From Legionella tunisiensis (GTDB lineage Bacteria > Pseudomonadota > Gammaproteobacteria > Legionellales > Legionellaceae), in NCBI RefSeq assembly GCF_000308315.1, contig NZ_CALJ01000318.1, forward strand, positions 1 to 40,410: a stretch of 40,410 nt of DNA, read 5' to 3'. Below the pieces are notes generated by a model. The model ran no database searches, was not told the origin of the DNA, and saw nothing but the letters and a program-made list of their open reading frames with translations. The translations under genes and the position numbers were made by a program. This document shows positions 10,112 through 20,165 of this stretch, piece by piece. Positions within the stretch are counted from its first letter, which is position 1. Every line of letters begins with the position of its first letter.

Positions 10112-11260
10112 TCATAAGGCTTTACTTAAAGCAGCAACTTTATCTAAGCGTTCCCAAGGTAAATCTTCACGCCCATAGTGTCCATAAGCAGCGGTTTGCC
10201 TATAGATAGGACGTAATAAATCATGATGATCGATAATACCTTGTGGTGTTAAATCAAAATGAGTATTAATCAATTCAATAATTTCTGAATTAGCCAGATG
10301 ACCAGTACCAAAAGTATCAACACTAATAGATGTTGGCTCCGCAACACCAATAGCGTATGACACTTGCACCTCACATTTGTCTGCCAAACCGGCCGCTACA
10401 ATATTTTTTGCCACATGACGCGCGGCATAAGCAGCAGAGCGATCTACCTTAGAAGGATCTTTACCAGAGAAACAACCACCACCATGACGTGCCATACCGC
10501 CATAGGTATCAACAATGATTTTACGCCCCGTTAAACCACAATCACCAAGTGGACCACCAATAACAAAGCGCCCGGTTGGATTAATAAAATAACGAGTTTT
10601 AGGTAATAACCATTCAGCAGGCAATACCGATTTAATAATTTCCTCTCTGACCGCTTCGGTTAATTCCTGGTGACTAATATCTGGAGAGTGCTGAGTAGAA
10701 AACACGATGGTATCTACAGCGACAGGTTGTCCCTGTTCGTAGCGCATTGTTAATTGACATTTGGCATCTGGACGTAACCAGGGTAGCTTATTTTCTTTGC
10801 GAAGACTGGCCTGTTTTCTCATTAAGCGATGCGAGTAGGCAATAGGTGCTGGCATGTAGACATCTGTTTCCTTGCTGGCATAGCCAAACATCATGCCTTG
10901 ATCGCCTGCACCAAGAATTTTAGTCTGTTGGTTATCTACTCCTTGGGCAATGTCAGGGGATTGTTTACCTATGGCGGATAAGACCGCACATGACGCCCAG
11001 TCAAATCCCATATCTGAACTGTTGTAGCCAATATCCTTAATCACCGCACGAGTAATTTCATCAACATCAACCCATGCAGTAGTCGTAATTTCGCCACCAA
11101 CTAAAACCATACCGGTTTTAACAAAAGTTTCACAAGCCACACGGGCTTTAGGATCTTTAGCTAAAATAGCATCCAAAATAGCATCAGAAATTTGATCGGC
11201 AATCTTATCTGGGTGCCCCTCAGAAACCGATTCTGAGGTAAAAACATGAAAATCACTCAC
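10112..11260 (-). CDS. metK: S-adenosylmethionine synthetase
   Basis: MetK condenses methionine and ATP to S-adenosylmethionine. The 382-aa product starts with the conserved [20 protein letters not shown] and contains signature 1 ([12 protein letters not shown]) and signature 2 ([16 protein letters not shown]). The start codon is GTG at 11260, not ATG; it is fixed by AAGGGGAT just upstream and by the family N terminus [11 protein letters not shown]. It follows carA after 26 bp and precedes ahcY, so carA-metK-ahcY probably form one transcript. Confidence 0.97.
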   Translation of the reverse strand: MSDFHVFTSESVSEGHPDKIADQISDAILDAILAKDPKARVACETFVKTGMVLVGGEITTTAWVDVDEITRAVIKDIGYNSSDMGFDWASCAVLSAIGKQSPDIAQGVDNQQTKILGAGDQGMMFGYASKETDVYMPAPIAYSHRLMRKQASLRKENKLPWLRPDAKCQLTMRYEQGQPVAVDTIVFSTQHSPDISHQELTEAVREEIIKSVLPAEWLLPKTRYFINPTGRFVIGGPLGDCGLTGRKIIVDTYGGMARHGGGCFSGKDPSKVDRSAAYAARHVAKNIVAAGLADKCEVQVSYAIGVAEPTSISVDTFGTGHLANSEIIELINTHFDLTPQGIIDHHDLLRPIYRQTAAYGHYGREDLPWERLDKVAALSKAL

Positions 11261-11286
11261 TTTATCCCCTTTTATAATTATTAAAT

Positions 11287-12399
11287 TTAACTCATCATTG
11301 TCATAAACTGTTCAAAAATGACTTCAATATCATGCGGCCCTGGACTAGCTTCCGGATGACCCTGAAAACCAAAGGCTGATTTATGCTTATGCCTAATTCC
11401 TTGCAAACTCTTATCAAATAAAGACCGGTGTGTGACTTCTAGGCAATCCGGCAAAGAATTTTCATCGATTGCAAACCCATGATTTTGACTAGTAATTAGA
11501 ACTCGTTTAGATCCATCTGTCTCGATGACTGGGTGGTTAGCGCCATGATGACCAAATTTCATTTTAAGTGACTTCGCACCACAGGCTAAAGCCAATATTT
11601 GAAAACCTAAACAAATTCCAAAAATCGGTACATTCGCATCGAGAAATTTTTTAGTTGCTGCAATTGCATAATCACAAGCCAATGGATCACCTGGCCCATT
11701 TGATAAAAAGATAGCGTCAGGATTCAGTGCCAGTGCTTCTTCGGCCGAGGTTTTAGCTGGTACAATCGTTACATGGCAACCTTTATCATGGAGAATACGC
11801 AAAATAGTATGTTTCACACCAAAATCATAAGCTACAACATGGAATCGAGAAGGTTTGGAAGCCTCTCCCCATCCCGCGCGCCCTTCATGCCAGCGCTCCA
11901 CGGTTTTCCGCGATACTTCGCAAGCTAGATCCATACCTTCCAAACCAGCAAACGCTTTAGCCTTTGCTAAAGCAAGTTCCATTTCATTTACCGACGTACT
12001 AATGCAGGCAGCCACAGCACCTTGTTGACGCAACCGAAGTGTTAAGTCCCGTGTATCTATACCAGCAATTGCCACAACGCCATGCTTTTTTAACCAATCT
12101 GGCAACGATTGTTCAGAGCGGTAATTTGAGGCTACTAAAGAACAATCACGCATCACTAAACCAGCAGCCCAGATCTTCGATGATTCCATATCTTCAAGAT
12201 TACAACCTGTATTTCCAACATGAGCGGTCGTCAAAGTAATAATTTGTTTGGCATAAGAGGGATCTGTCAGCATTTCCTGATAACCAGTCATTGCTGTGTT
12301 AAAAACTAATTCACCTACGGAGTCACCATCGGCACCAACAGAGACGCCTTCAAAAACCGTTCCATCGGCAAGCACTAATATTGCAGGTTTATTGAACAT
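11287..12399 (-). CDS. carA: Carbamoyl-phosphate synthase small (glutaminase) subunit
   Basis: CarA hydrolyses glutamine and channels ammonia to CarB for carbamoyl phosphate (pyrimidine and arginine synthesis). The 370-aa protein has the N-terminal CPSase domain ([24 protein letters not shown]) and a class I glutamine amidotransferase domain with the nucleophile Cys in [19 protein letters not shown], and the His and Glu of [11 protein letters not shown]. The residue after GICLG is Phe (codon 11602-11604), where E. coli CarA has His; this may be lineage-specific or a base error. carB is not adjacent. The gene lies 128 bp after dnaJ and 26 bp before metK. Confidence 0.95.
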   Translation of the reverse strand: MFNKPAILVLADGTVFEGVSVGADGDSVGELVFNTAMTGYQEMLTDPSYAKQIITLTTAHVGNTGCNLEDMESSKIWAAGLVMRDCSLVASNYRSEQSLPDWLKKHGVVAIAGIDTRDLTLRLRQQGAVAACISTSVNEMELALAKAKAFAGLEGMDLACEVSRKTVERWHEGRAGWGEASKPSRFHVVAYDFGVKHTILRILHDKGCHVTIVPAKTSAEEALALNPDAIFLSNGPGDPLACDYAIAATKKFLDANVPIFGICLGFQILALACGAKSLKMKFGHHGANHPVIETDGSKRVLITSQNHGFAIDENSLPDCLEVTHRSLFDKSLQGIRHKHKSAFGFQGHPEASPGPHDIEVIFEQFMTMMS

Positions 12400-12527
12400 A
12401 TTTCAGACTCTTCAATCAAGGCGGTGTTGCGGGAGCGCATGCTTAAGTCTTTCAACCTAACATCTCAGTTTGCTCTATGCAACACCTACAAGCTGTGATA
12501 AAAACAACCAATTGTACAGCACAGCCA

Positions 12528-13659
12528 TTAAAATTTCATGTCTTCAAAAAATTTTTTTACACCGTCAAACCAGGAAGTAGAGCGCGGTGAATGAGTTTTT
12601 TGCTGCTATCCAAAGAATCTTGTAATTTAGTAAGCAACTCTTTTTGTTCACGTGATAAATTCACGGGAGTTTCTACAACAACGCTACATAATAAATCGCC
12701 TGTCGCATGACCTCGCACTGATTTCATGCCTTTGCCTCGTAAACGGAATGTTTTTCCAGTTTGTGTTTCGCTGGGAATCTTCAAAGTAACGCGCCCCTCC
12801 AGGGTAGGTACTTCAATTGATCCTCCTAGCGCTGCGGTAATAAAACTAATAGGGACTTCGCAATACAAATCACTTTCATGCCGTTCAAAAATAGCGTGCG
12901 TTTTAACATTAATCTGTACGTATAAATCACCAGGTGGACCACCATGGATACCAGCCTCTCCCTCACTACCTAGACGCACACGATCACCATTATCAACACC
13001 AGCAGGAATCTTGACAGTTAATTTTTTGCTCTCTCGGACTCGACCTTGCCCATGACAATTAGTACAAGGATCAGTAACGATTTTGCCTTCTCCATGACAA
13101 GTGGGACAGGTTTGCTGTATGGAAAAAAACCTTGCTGAATGCGAACCTGGCCCACGCCATTACAGGTTTCGCACGTTTTTGGCGTAGTCCCTTTTTTAGC
13201 GCCCGAACCTGTACAAATTTCGCAGACTACATGTCTGGGAACAGTGATTTCAATTTGTTTGCCAAGAGCAGCTTCCTCCAGCGTGAGCTGTACATTAAAT
13301 TGTAAATCTGCACCGCGTTGTGCACGGGATTGCCTACCTCCGGCACGTCCACCGGAAAATATGTTCTCAAAAATATCTTCAAAAACATCGCCAAAGCCAC
13401 CAAAACCGCCATGGCCACCGCCCATAGAAGAAGGATCAACACCTGCGTGACCAAAACGATCGTAAGCAGCACGTTTCTGTCGATCGGATAACACCGCATA
13501 GGCTTTCTGTATTTCTTTAAATTTTTCTTCCGCTGCTTTGTCATTAGAGTTACGGTCGGGATGATATTTCATCGCCAGTTTGCGATAAGCTTTTTTGATT
13601 TCGCTTTCCTCAGCATTACGACTAACGCCAAGAAGTTCATAATAATCCTGCTGTTCCAT
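12528..13659 (-). CDS. dnaJ: Chaperone DnaJ (Hsp40), two homopolymer frameshifts
   Basis: DnaJ delivers clients to DnaK and triggers its ATPase. The J domain with HPD (residues about 33-35, MKYHPDRN), the Gly/Phe linker, four zinc-finger repeats ([32 protein letters not shown]) and the C-terminal substrate domain are all present once two breaks are repaired: the A7 run 13123-13129 and the T6 run 12596-12601. Adding one base to each gives 377 aa ending [15 protein letters not shown], the expected length and tail. The last two zinc-finger repeats and the final 25 residues are visible only after correction. As dnaJ is a core chaperone, the breaks are almost surely sequencing errors. Confidence 0.95.
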
Positions 13660-13716
13660 AACTCTAATACCATCAAAAAATTAAAGACTATATTTATCAT
13701 ATAGCCATAAAAGAAC

Positions 13717-13736
13717 GGAGTGCCACAAAGCACCCC
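13717..13736 (-). terminator. Hairpin terminator/attenuator between dnaK and dnaJ
   Basis: On the minus strand GGGGTGC-TTTGTG-GCACTCC forms a 7-bp stem (one G-U pair) followed by GTTCTTTT. It lies 66 nt after the dnaK stop and 58 nt before dnaJ, so it may end most dnaK transcripts and keep DnaJ below DnaK. Confidence 0.65.
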
Positions 13737-13801
13737 GATCACCTCTTATAAGACTTACGCAAAGCTCCAAGTTTTTCGTCAGTCCTGTACCTTATTAAGC
13801 T

Positions 13802-15739
13802 TTATTTTTTATCATCCTGAACTTCTTCGAATTCAGCATCAACAACACCTTCATCTGCTGCTTTTGTTGATTCTTGAGCGTTAGCTTCACCAGGTGCTTC
13901 CTGTTGTTGGCCTTCTGCTGATTTTTTGGCATAAATACGTTCAGCCATCTTGGAAGAAGCCTCACTTAGAATTTTTAATTTATCTTCTATGTGTGCTTTG
14001 TCATTGCCTTTTACAGCTTCTTTCAATTCGGCAATCGCTGTTTCTATACCTTTTTTCTCATCATCAGACAGTTCAGTCGCTAAATCCTTTAATGATTTCT
14101 CACTGTTATGAATAAGACTGTCGGCTTGGTTACGTATATCAGCCATCTCTTTGAATTTTTTATCCTCTTCTGCGTGCGATTGAGCATCTTTCACCATCGC
14201 TTCGACTTCTGCATCACTCAAACCACTTGATGCTTTAATCACGATAGATTGTGCTTTACCAGTTGCCTTATCTTTAGCAGAGACATTGAGAATACCATTC
14301 GCATCGATATCGAACGTGACCTCAATCTGTGGTACACCGCGTGGTGCTGAAGGAAGATCAGTTAAATCAAAACGACCCAGCGATTTGTTGGCAGAAGCCT
14401 GTTCCCGTTCCCCTTGTAACACATGAACTGTCACTGCCGTCTGATTATCATCCGCAGTTGAAAACACTTGATTCGCTTTAGTTGGAATCGTGGTATTTTT
14501 CTCGATTAGCTTGGTCATCACACCACCCAACGTTTCAATACCTAAGGAAAGTGGAGTAACATCAAGCAAGAGAATATCTTTTACGTCCCCAGATAGAACA
14601 GCCGCTTGAATAGCAGCACCAACTGCCACAGCTTCATCAGGATTCACATCTTTACGTGGCTCTTTGCCAAAGAAATCTTGTACCGTTTTTTGCACAAGCG
14701 GCATACGTGTTTGACCACCAACCAAAATTACTTCGTTGATTTGTGATATAGTCAAACCCGCATCTTTCAATGCTACACGGCAAGGCTCAATAGAGCGTTC
14801 AACTAATTTCTCAACCAAAGATTCCAATTTGGCACGGGTCAGTTTGATATTCAAATGTTTTGGCCCTGACGCATCGGCTGTAATATAAGGCAAATTCACA
14901 TCCGTTTGCTGTGCAGAAGACAGCTCAATCTTGGCTTTCTCAGCGGCTTCTTTTAAGCGTTGCAGAGCCAAGGGATCATTGTGTAAATCAATACCTGCGT
15001 CTTTTTTAAATTCAGCAGCAAGGTATTCAATCAATGCTAAATCAAAATCTTCCCCACCAAGGAAAGTATCACCATTGGTAGCTAATACTTCGAATTGATG
15101 TTCGCCATCTACCTCAGCAATTTCAATAATAGAAATATCAAAAGTACCGCCACCAAGATCATAAACAGCAATGACTGAGTCACCTCGTTTCTTATCCATA
15201 CCATAAGCAAGCGCCGCTGCAGTTGGCTCATTAATAATACGCTTGACTTCAAGGCCAGCAATACGACCAGCATCCTTGGTTGCCTGACGTTGTGAATCAT
15301 TGAAATAGGCAGGAACCGTGATAACGGCTTCTTTCACTTCTTCACCTAAATAATCTTCAGCAGTTTTTTTCATTTTACGTAAAACTTCCGCCGAGATTTG
15401 TGGGGGTGCTTTATCTTGATTGTTTACTCTTACCCAAGCATCACCATTGTCTGCTTTAACAATTTCATAAGGCACCATTTTAATGTCTTTTTGTACGATT
15501 GGATCATCAAAACGACGACCAATCAATCGTTTTACTGCAAACAGGGTTTTCTTAGGGTTAGTTACTGCCTGACGCTTTGCAGACTGTCCAACCAATACTT
15601 CATTATCATCGGTAAAAGCAACAATTGAAGGAGTAGTACGAGAACCTTCGCTATTTTCAATTACACGAGGTTTATCACCTTCCATTATTGCTACGCAGGA
15701 ATTTGTTGTACCTAAGTCAATTCCGATAATTTTTGCCAT
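13802..15739 (-). CDS. dnaK: Chaperone DnaK (Hsp70)
   Basis: ATP-driven chaperone. The 645-aa protein has the nucleotide-binding domain with [12 protein letters not shown] at the N terminus, [13 protein letters not shown] and [10 protein letters not shown], the linker [10 protein letters not shown]-type segment (read here as [19 protein letters not shown]), the substrate-binding domain and helical lid, and the acidic C terminus EEVQDDKK. The start has GGAGC upstream. It has its own sigma-32-type promoter (15782-15810) as well as grpE upstream, and a terminator-like hairpin downstream before dnaJ. The frame is intact. Confidence 0.98.
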   Translation of the reverse strand: MAKIIGIDLGTTNSCVAIMEGDKPRVIENSEGSRTTPSIVAFTDDNEVLVGQSAKRQAVTNPKKTLFAVKRLIGRRFDDPIVQKDIKMVPYEIVKADNGDAWVRVNNQDKAPPQISAEVLRKMKKTAEDYLGEEVKEAVITVPAYFNDSQRQATKDAGRIAGLEVKRIINEPTAAALAYGMDKKRGDSVIAVYDLGGGTFDISIIEIAEVDGEHQFEVLATNGDTFLGGEDFDLALIEYLAAEFKKDAGIDLHNDPLALQRLKEAAEKAKIELSSAQQTDVNLPYITADASGPKHLNIKLTRAKLESLVEKLVERSIEPCRVALKDAGLTISQINEVILVGGQTRMPLVQKTVQDFFGKEPRKDVNPDEAVAVGAAIQAAVLSGDVKDILLLDVTPLSLGIETLGGVMTKLIEKNTTIPTKANQVFSTADDNQTAVTVHVLQGEREQASANKSLGRFDLTDLPSAPRGVPQIEVTFDIDANGILNVSAKDKATGKAQSIVIKASSGLSDAEVEAMVKDAQSHAEEDKKFKEMADIRNQADSLIHNSEKSLKDLATELSDDEKKGIETAIAELKEAVKGNDKAHIEDKLKILSEASSKMAERIYAKKSAEGQQQEAPGEANAQESTKAADEGVVDAEFEEVQDDKK

Positions 15740-15781
15740 TTGTTCTTGCTCCGCTCAAAAGTTAGTACTGCGATAATCGCT

Positions 15782-15810
15782 ATATGGGGATAAAATTTGC
15801 CAATTTCAAG
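15782..15810 (-). promoter_or_regulatory. Sigma-32 heat-shock promoter of dnaK
   Basis: On the minus strand CTTGAAA (15810-15804), a 14-nt spacer, then CCCCATAT (15789-15782). This fits the RpoH consensus CTTGAAA-N13-15-CCCCATnT at essentially every position. It lies 43 nt upstream of the dnaK start. Confidence 0.88.
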
Positions 15811-15852
15811 CTATACCCGTAATAAAATAACTCAATTAAACCATTCATAGGT

Positions 15853-16461
15853 TTATTTCGCTTTAGCAACAATGACTCTTGCTGGACGAATTAGTCGATC
15901 ATTCAATTTGTAGCCTTTTTGGAATACCGTCAAAACAGTATTTGCCGCAACACCAGGAACGTCCTGGATCGACATGGCTTCATGCTCTTGTGGGTCAAAA
16001 GAAGCACCCTCCGGATTTATCTGAGTCACACCATGTTTTTCCAAAGCATCAATGAATAACTTCATGGTTAACTCTAATCCTTCTTTCATACCTTCTTGGC
16101 CTTCTTTTTCACAAAGCTGTAAAGCTTGTTCGAGGCTATCAACCACCGGTAATAAAGCATTAATTATTTTCTCTAGGCTATAACGATGCGCACTAGCAAC
16201 ATCACGCTCAGCACGACGGCGAATATTATCTACTTCTGCCATAGCTCGCACTGCTTTTTCCCAGTTTTCGTGTGCTTTTTGTTCTGCCAGCGTGAGTTGC
16301 TCCTCAAGCGCAGAATAACTAGGATGTTCTAAAGCGCCCTCGCCAGACCCGGACTGCCCTTCAACGTCCTCATCATCAAAATCTTCATTTTCAAGCAATT
16401 CATCTTCTAAATTGCTTTCTTCTTTGATTTTATGCCAATTTTTTCTTTTATCTTCGCTCAT
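15853..16461 (-). CDS. grpE: Nucleotide exchange factor GrpE
   Basis: GrpE releases ADP from DnaK. The 202-aa product has an acidic, disordered N terminus (ELLENEDFDDEDVEGQ), a long coiled-coil segment (EEQLTLAEQKAHENWEKAVR), the family stretch RAMAEVDNIRRRAERDV, and the C-terminal beta domain with VLTVFQKGYKLNDRLIRPARV. The start has AGGAG 7-8 nt upstream. It heads the grpE-dnaK-dnaJ cluster behind a sigma-32-type promoter. Confidence 0.97.
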   Translation of the reverse strand: MSEDKRKNWHKIKEESNLEDELLENEDFDDEDVEGQSGSGEGALEHPSYSALEEQLTLAEQKAHENWEKAVRAMAEVDNIRRRAERDVASAHRYSLEKIINALLPVVDSLEQALQLCEKEGQEGMKEGLELTMKLFIDALEKHGVTQINPEGASFDPQEHEAMSIQDVPGVAANTVLTVFQKGYKLNDRLIRPARVIVAKAK

Positions 16462-16491
16462 GCAAAAACTCCTGAATAAGTTAATGCCAGT

Positions 16492-16520
16492 AATTGGGGG
16501 CTATCAGGGAAAATTTCAAG
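16492..16520 (-). promoter_or_regulatory. Sigma-32 heat-shock promoter of grpE
   Basis: On the minus strand CTTGAAA (16520-16514), a 14-nt spacer, then CCCCAATT (16499-16492). It fits the RpoH consensus and has the same 14-nt spacing as the dnaK promoter. It lies about 30 nt upstream of the grpE start. Confidence 0.85.
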
Positions 16521-16668
16521 TCCGTTTGTCATTAAATTGCTTAATTCATTACAAACCAGTCAGTTTCTTCTTACAGAGGTAAAATCTTGTCATTTATTAA
16601 GAACTAAATCTTGCTAGAAGTGTTCATTCATCGCATACTCAGTATTATAGATAACCAACGGATTTTTT

Positions 16669-18005
16669 ATGCACCAGTGGTCGCCAGTGTCATGGCAACA
16701 ATATTCTTATGAGCAAGCTGCTAGTTACCCCGATCAGAATCAGTTAGCAAAAGTGGTTGAACAATTAAGCCAGTTACCACCGCTGGTAACCAGTGGTGAA
16801 ATAAGAAATTTAAAGCAGGCCATTGCAAAGGCTGGCCGGGGTGAGGCGTTTATTCTGCAAGGAGGCGATTGTGCCGAATCGTTTAACGAATGCCGTTCTG
16901 ACATCATAAGTAATAAGCTTAAAATTCTGTTGCAAATGAGCCTTATCCTGTTGCACGGGATGCGCAAACCAATCATACGGATAGGTCGTATCGCCGGCCA
17001 ATATGCGAAACCTCGTTCCTCTGATCACGAAACCATCGATGGTATTACTTTGCCAAGTTATCGTGGCGATTTAGTTAATTCACAACAATTTGATGCTCCC
17101 TCGCGAGTACCAAATCCAAAATTAATGCTGCAGGGCTACAGCTGTGCCGCCATGACACTTAATTTTATTCGCGCTTTATTGGATGGCGGCTTTGCCGATC
17201 TGCATCATCCGCAGCGCTGGGATTTACGTTTTGTTGAGCATTCACCACAAGCTGATGAATATCATGCTATTGTGCGCTCGTTGTCTGATTCATTAGCCTT
17301 TATTGAAGCAATTGAAGGCTCCAGTAACAATACCTTGTTTAATAAAGTTGATTTTTTACTTCCCACGAAGCGTTGCATCTTCATTATGAACAAGCCTTAA
17401 CTCGGCATTTGCATGATGGCCTCTGGTATAATTTGTCAACTCATTTACCCTGGATTGGCATGCGGACTGCAAAACTGGATAGTGCGCATTTGGAGTTTTT
17501 GCGCGGTGTACAAAATCCAATTGGTATTAAAGTAGGCCCCACTGCTACGAAAGAATGGCTGACAGAAGTGATGGAAATCATTAATCCCACGCGTGAAGAA
17601 GGACGCTTATTACTTATTACCCGTCTGGGTGCAAAAGATATTGATAAACTATTGCCCCCTTTAATTGAAACTGTAAAGGCGAGCAAAAATCCAGTAACTT
17701 GGTCTTGTGACCCCATGCATGGGAATACAGAAACAACCTCTGATGGTATTAAAACCAGGCATTTTGACAATATCCTGTCAGAATTACAGCAAGCAGTTAA
17801 AATTCATCGTGAAATGGGTAGTTATTTGGGTGGCGTTCACTTTGAATTAACTGGCGATAACGTTACTGAATGTATCGGTGGTGCACGTGGTTTAAGTGCA
17901 GAAGATCTAAAACATGCCTATCGCAGCCTCGTGGATCCTCGCTTGAATTACGAGCAATCGTTAGAAATGGCAATTCAGCTCAGCAAACAATTTAATGTAA
18001 GGTAG
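16669..18005 (+). CDS. Class II (plant-type) DAHP synthase (one frameshift)
   Basis: This enzyme makes 3-deoxy-D-arabino-heptulosonate 7-phosphate from PEP and erythrose 4-phosphate, the first shikimate-pathway step. Type II features are QGGDCAESF (metal-binding Cys), GRIAGQYAKPRSS, HYEQALTR, KVGPTA, RLGA, CDPMHGNT and GGVHFELTGDNVTEC. The frame breaks in the T6 run 17352-17357. One added base joins the halves through DFFTSHEALHLHYEQALTR and gives 445 aa, the usual type II length. It is read divergently from grpE, and its 3' end overlaps the convergent hydrolase gene by 14 nt. Confidence 0.93.
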
Positions 18006-18978
18006 AAAATATCTCTTGTAAGTAGTCAGGAATTCGCTGTTCTAACCAATAGAGCGGCTTTCCTGGCAATATTCCACTAATAAAACCAACATGCCCGCCT
18101 GCGGAGCTAAGTTCCAAGGTAATATCTGAAGATAATTCGTCTGGTTGCGGCAAAAATCTCTGGTGTCATAAAAGGATCATCAAGCGCGTGAATAATCAAA
18201 GTTTGGGTGGCTATATGACGCAGATAACGGCGAGAACTCGACTCTCTATAGTACGCATGGACATTAGGAAACCCGTGTATTGGCGCCGTTACAAATTCAT
18301 CAAAAGTCCAGAAACATTGCCATTTATGCATATTTCGCAAAACCTCGGGTAAGTCCTCGGTATAATTATTTTTCTTTTGTTCAAAAACCTGTCTTAAACG
18401 ACGCAATAAATAACCTTGATAAACGCGAGAAAATCCTCGGCTCATCCGATCAGCGACCAAGCGCAATTGAAAAGGCACCGATACAGCTACAGCAGCATCA
18501 ATTAAAGATTGCTGTCCCTGTTCTCCAAGCCATTTGAGTAAAACATTCCCTCCCAGCGATACACCAACGACTGCTTTTTACTGTGAGGTTCCTTTTGCTT
18601 TAATAAGTTCAATAAATAATTGATATCCTCAGTATCCCCAGAATGGTAAGCTCTTAACAAACGATTCGGTTCCTCGCTTGCTCCCCTAAAATGCATTAAT
18701 ACAGCTCGCCAACCGTAGCGATTAAACGCATGCATTAATCCACCTACATAAGAAGATTGGGCACTCCCGCCCAAACCATGCAATAAAATAACTAAAGGTG
18801 TTTCACTATTGTTGCCATTAATCGCCCAAGCCAAATCAATAAAATCACCATCAGGTAATTCAATGCGCTCGCGCAAATCAATGGGGGCCTGGATACGGCG
18901 AGTCAGGGTTGGGTACATCGTCTGTACATGAGAATTTGGCAACCACCAAGCGGGTTTGAACGTGCTTTCTATTATCAT
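17992..18978 (-). CDS. YheT-family alpha/beta hydrolase (two frameshifts)
   Basis: Alpha/beta-hydrolase of the YheT/ABHD1-3 type; the substrate is unknown. Features are the N-terminal [15 protein letters not shown], oxyanion segment [20 protein letters not shown], the nucleophile elbow GVSLGGN (Ser about 141), DDPFMTPE and the C-terminal His in GGHVGF. Two breaks hide this: the T5 run 18575-18579 lacks one base, and the A5 run 18152-18156 carries one base too many. Correction gives 328 aa. The start is ATG 18978, overlapping the hemE stop (ATGA), better than the in-frame GTG at 18984. It is translationally coupled to hemE, though a link to heme is not evident. Confidence 0.85.
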
Positions 18979-20045
18979 AAGCACTCTTCCTTATGATAAG
19001 CAGGGCTATATTCATGGACAGCCTCTATCATTGCGGCAACATGTTCAGGGGGCACATCCGGAGTAATCCCATGGCCTAAATTAAATACATGGCCATTCCC
19101 CTGACCAAACGAGGCTAATACCTGCTTAACTTGTTGACGTATACAATCCGGATTTGTTAGCAATACAGCCGGATCAAGATTACCTTGTAAAGCAACCCGT
19201 TCACCAACCTGGGCTCGAGCCACGGCCAGATCAACTGTCCAATCTACACCAAGTGCATCACAACCAGTATTTGCCATCTGCGGCAACCATTGCCCTCCTC
19301 CTTTAGTAAAAAGAATAATAGGAATATAGGGATACCGGGATTTTAATTGCGTAACGATTTCCGCCATGTAGTGAAGTGAAAAATCATGGTAGTTTGCAGG
19401 AGTTAGAATTCCTCCCCAGGTATCAAAAATCATCAAAGCATTCACTCCTGCCTTGATTTGTTCATCCAAATAGAGACTCACTGCCTGAGCAAGTTTGGCT
19501 AGAAGCAAATGAGCAGCCTGTGGCTCTGCATAGAGTAAATGCAAAACCTTCTTAAATTCACGGCTACTACCACCTTCAACCATGTAGCAAGCCAAAGTCC
19601 ATGGGCTGCCAGCAAAACCAATCAATGGCAAATCTTTAGGCATCTCTTGACGAATCAAGCGTACTGCGTCCATTACATAAGCTAAATCAGCAGCCGGATT
19701 GGGAATAGGTAACGCATCAATTGCCTGTATAGTCTGTACTGACCTTTTAAAGCAAGGCCCCTCTCCCTCCGCAAAATAAAGACCTAAATCCATGGCATCA
19801 GGAATAGTGAGAATATCAGAAAATAAAATAGCTGCATCCAAGGGAAAACGCCTAAGTGGCTGCAAAGTAACTTCACATGCTAACTCGGGATTTTTACATA
19901 GATTAAGAAAATCACCCGCTTGTTCACGAACTTTGCGATATTCCGGCAAATAACGGCCGGCCTGGCGCATAAACCATACAGGAGTTCGAGTGACAGGCTT
20001 CCGCTGTAAAGCTCGAATAAACAAAGATTCATTGATGCTTGTCAT
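18975..20045 (-). CDS. hemE: Uroporphyrinogen decarboxylase
   Basis: HemE decarboxylates uroporphyrinogen III to coproporphyrinogen III in heme synthesis. The intact protein has UroD signature 1 ([18 protein letters not shown]) and signature 2 ([19 protein letters not shown]), plus [16 protein letters not shown] near the end. ATG 20045 gives [14 protein letters not shown], close to the family N terminus (356 aa); ATG 20054 three codons upstream is equally possible, as neither has a strong ribosome-binding site. The YheT-type hydrolase gene starts at its stop. Confidence 0.95.
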   Translation of the reverse strand: MTSINESLFIRALQRKPVTRTPVWFMRQAGRYLPEYRKVREQAGDFLNLCKNPELACEVTLQPLRRFPLDAAILFSDILTIPDAMDLGLYFAEGEGPCFKRSVQTIQAIDALPIPNPAADLAYVMDAVRLIRQEMPKDLPLIGFAGSPWTLACYMVEGGSSREFKKVLHLLYAEPQAAHLLLAKLAQAVSLYLDEQIKAGVNALMIFDTWGGILTPANYHDFSLHYMAEIVTQLKSRYPYIPIILFTKGGGQWLPQMANTGCDALGVDWTVDLAVARAQVGERVALQGNLDPAVLLTNPDCIRQQVKQVLASFGQGNGHVFNLGHGITPDVPPEHVAAMIEAVHEYSPAYHKEECL

Positions 20046-20103
20046 AACAACCATTTTTTATTAGTAGGGAATTATCAATTTTAGCACTGTTTTAGCGCTC
20101 CAG

Positions 20104-20136
20104 CTTAAGGTTATCTTAATTTTTACACATTAAAAT
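20104..20136 (+). promoter_or_regulatory. PmrA-type box and -10 for the phospholipase C gene
   Basis: CTTAAGGTT-AT-CTTAATTTT (20104-20123), then 7 nt, then the -10 TAAAAT (20131-20136). The tandem repeat fits the L. pneumophila PmrA consensus cTTAATATT-N2-cTTAATATT (7/9 and 8/9). The position in place of a -35 box suits an activator. The L. pneumophila plcC/cegC1 gene belongs to the PmrA-coregulated effector genes. Confidence 0.72.
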
Positions 20137-20165
20137 TGGGCAATTACGTTTTTTGTGAGACAAGA

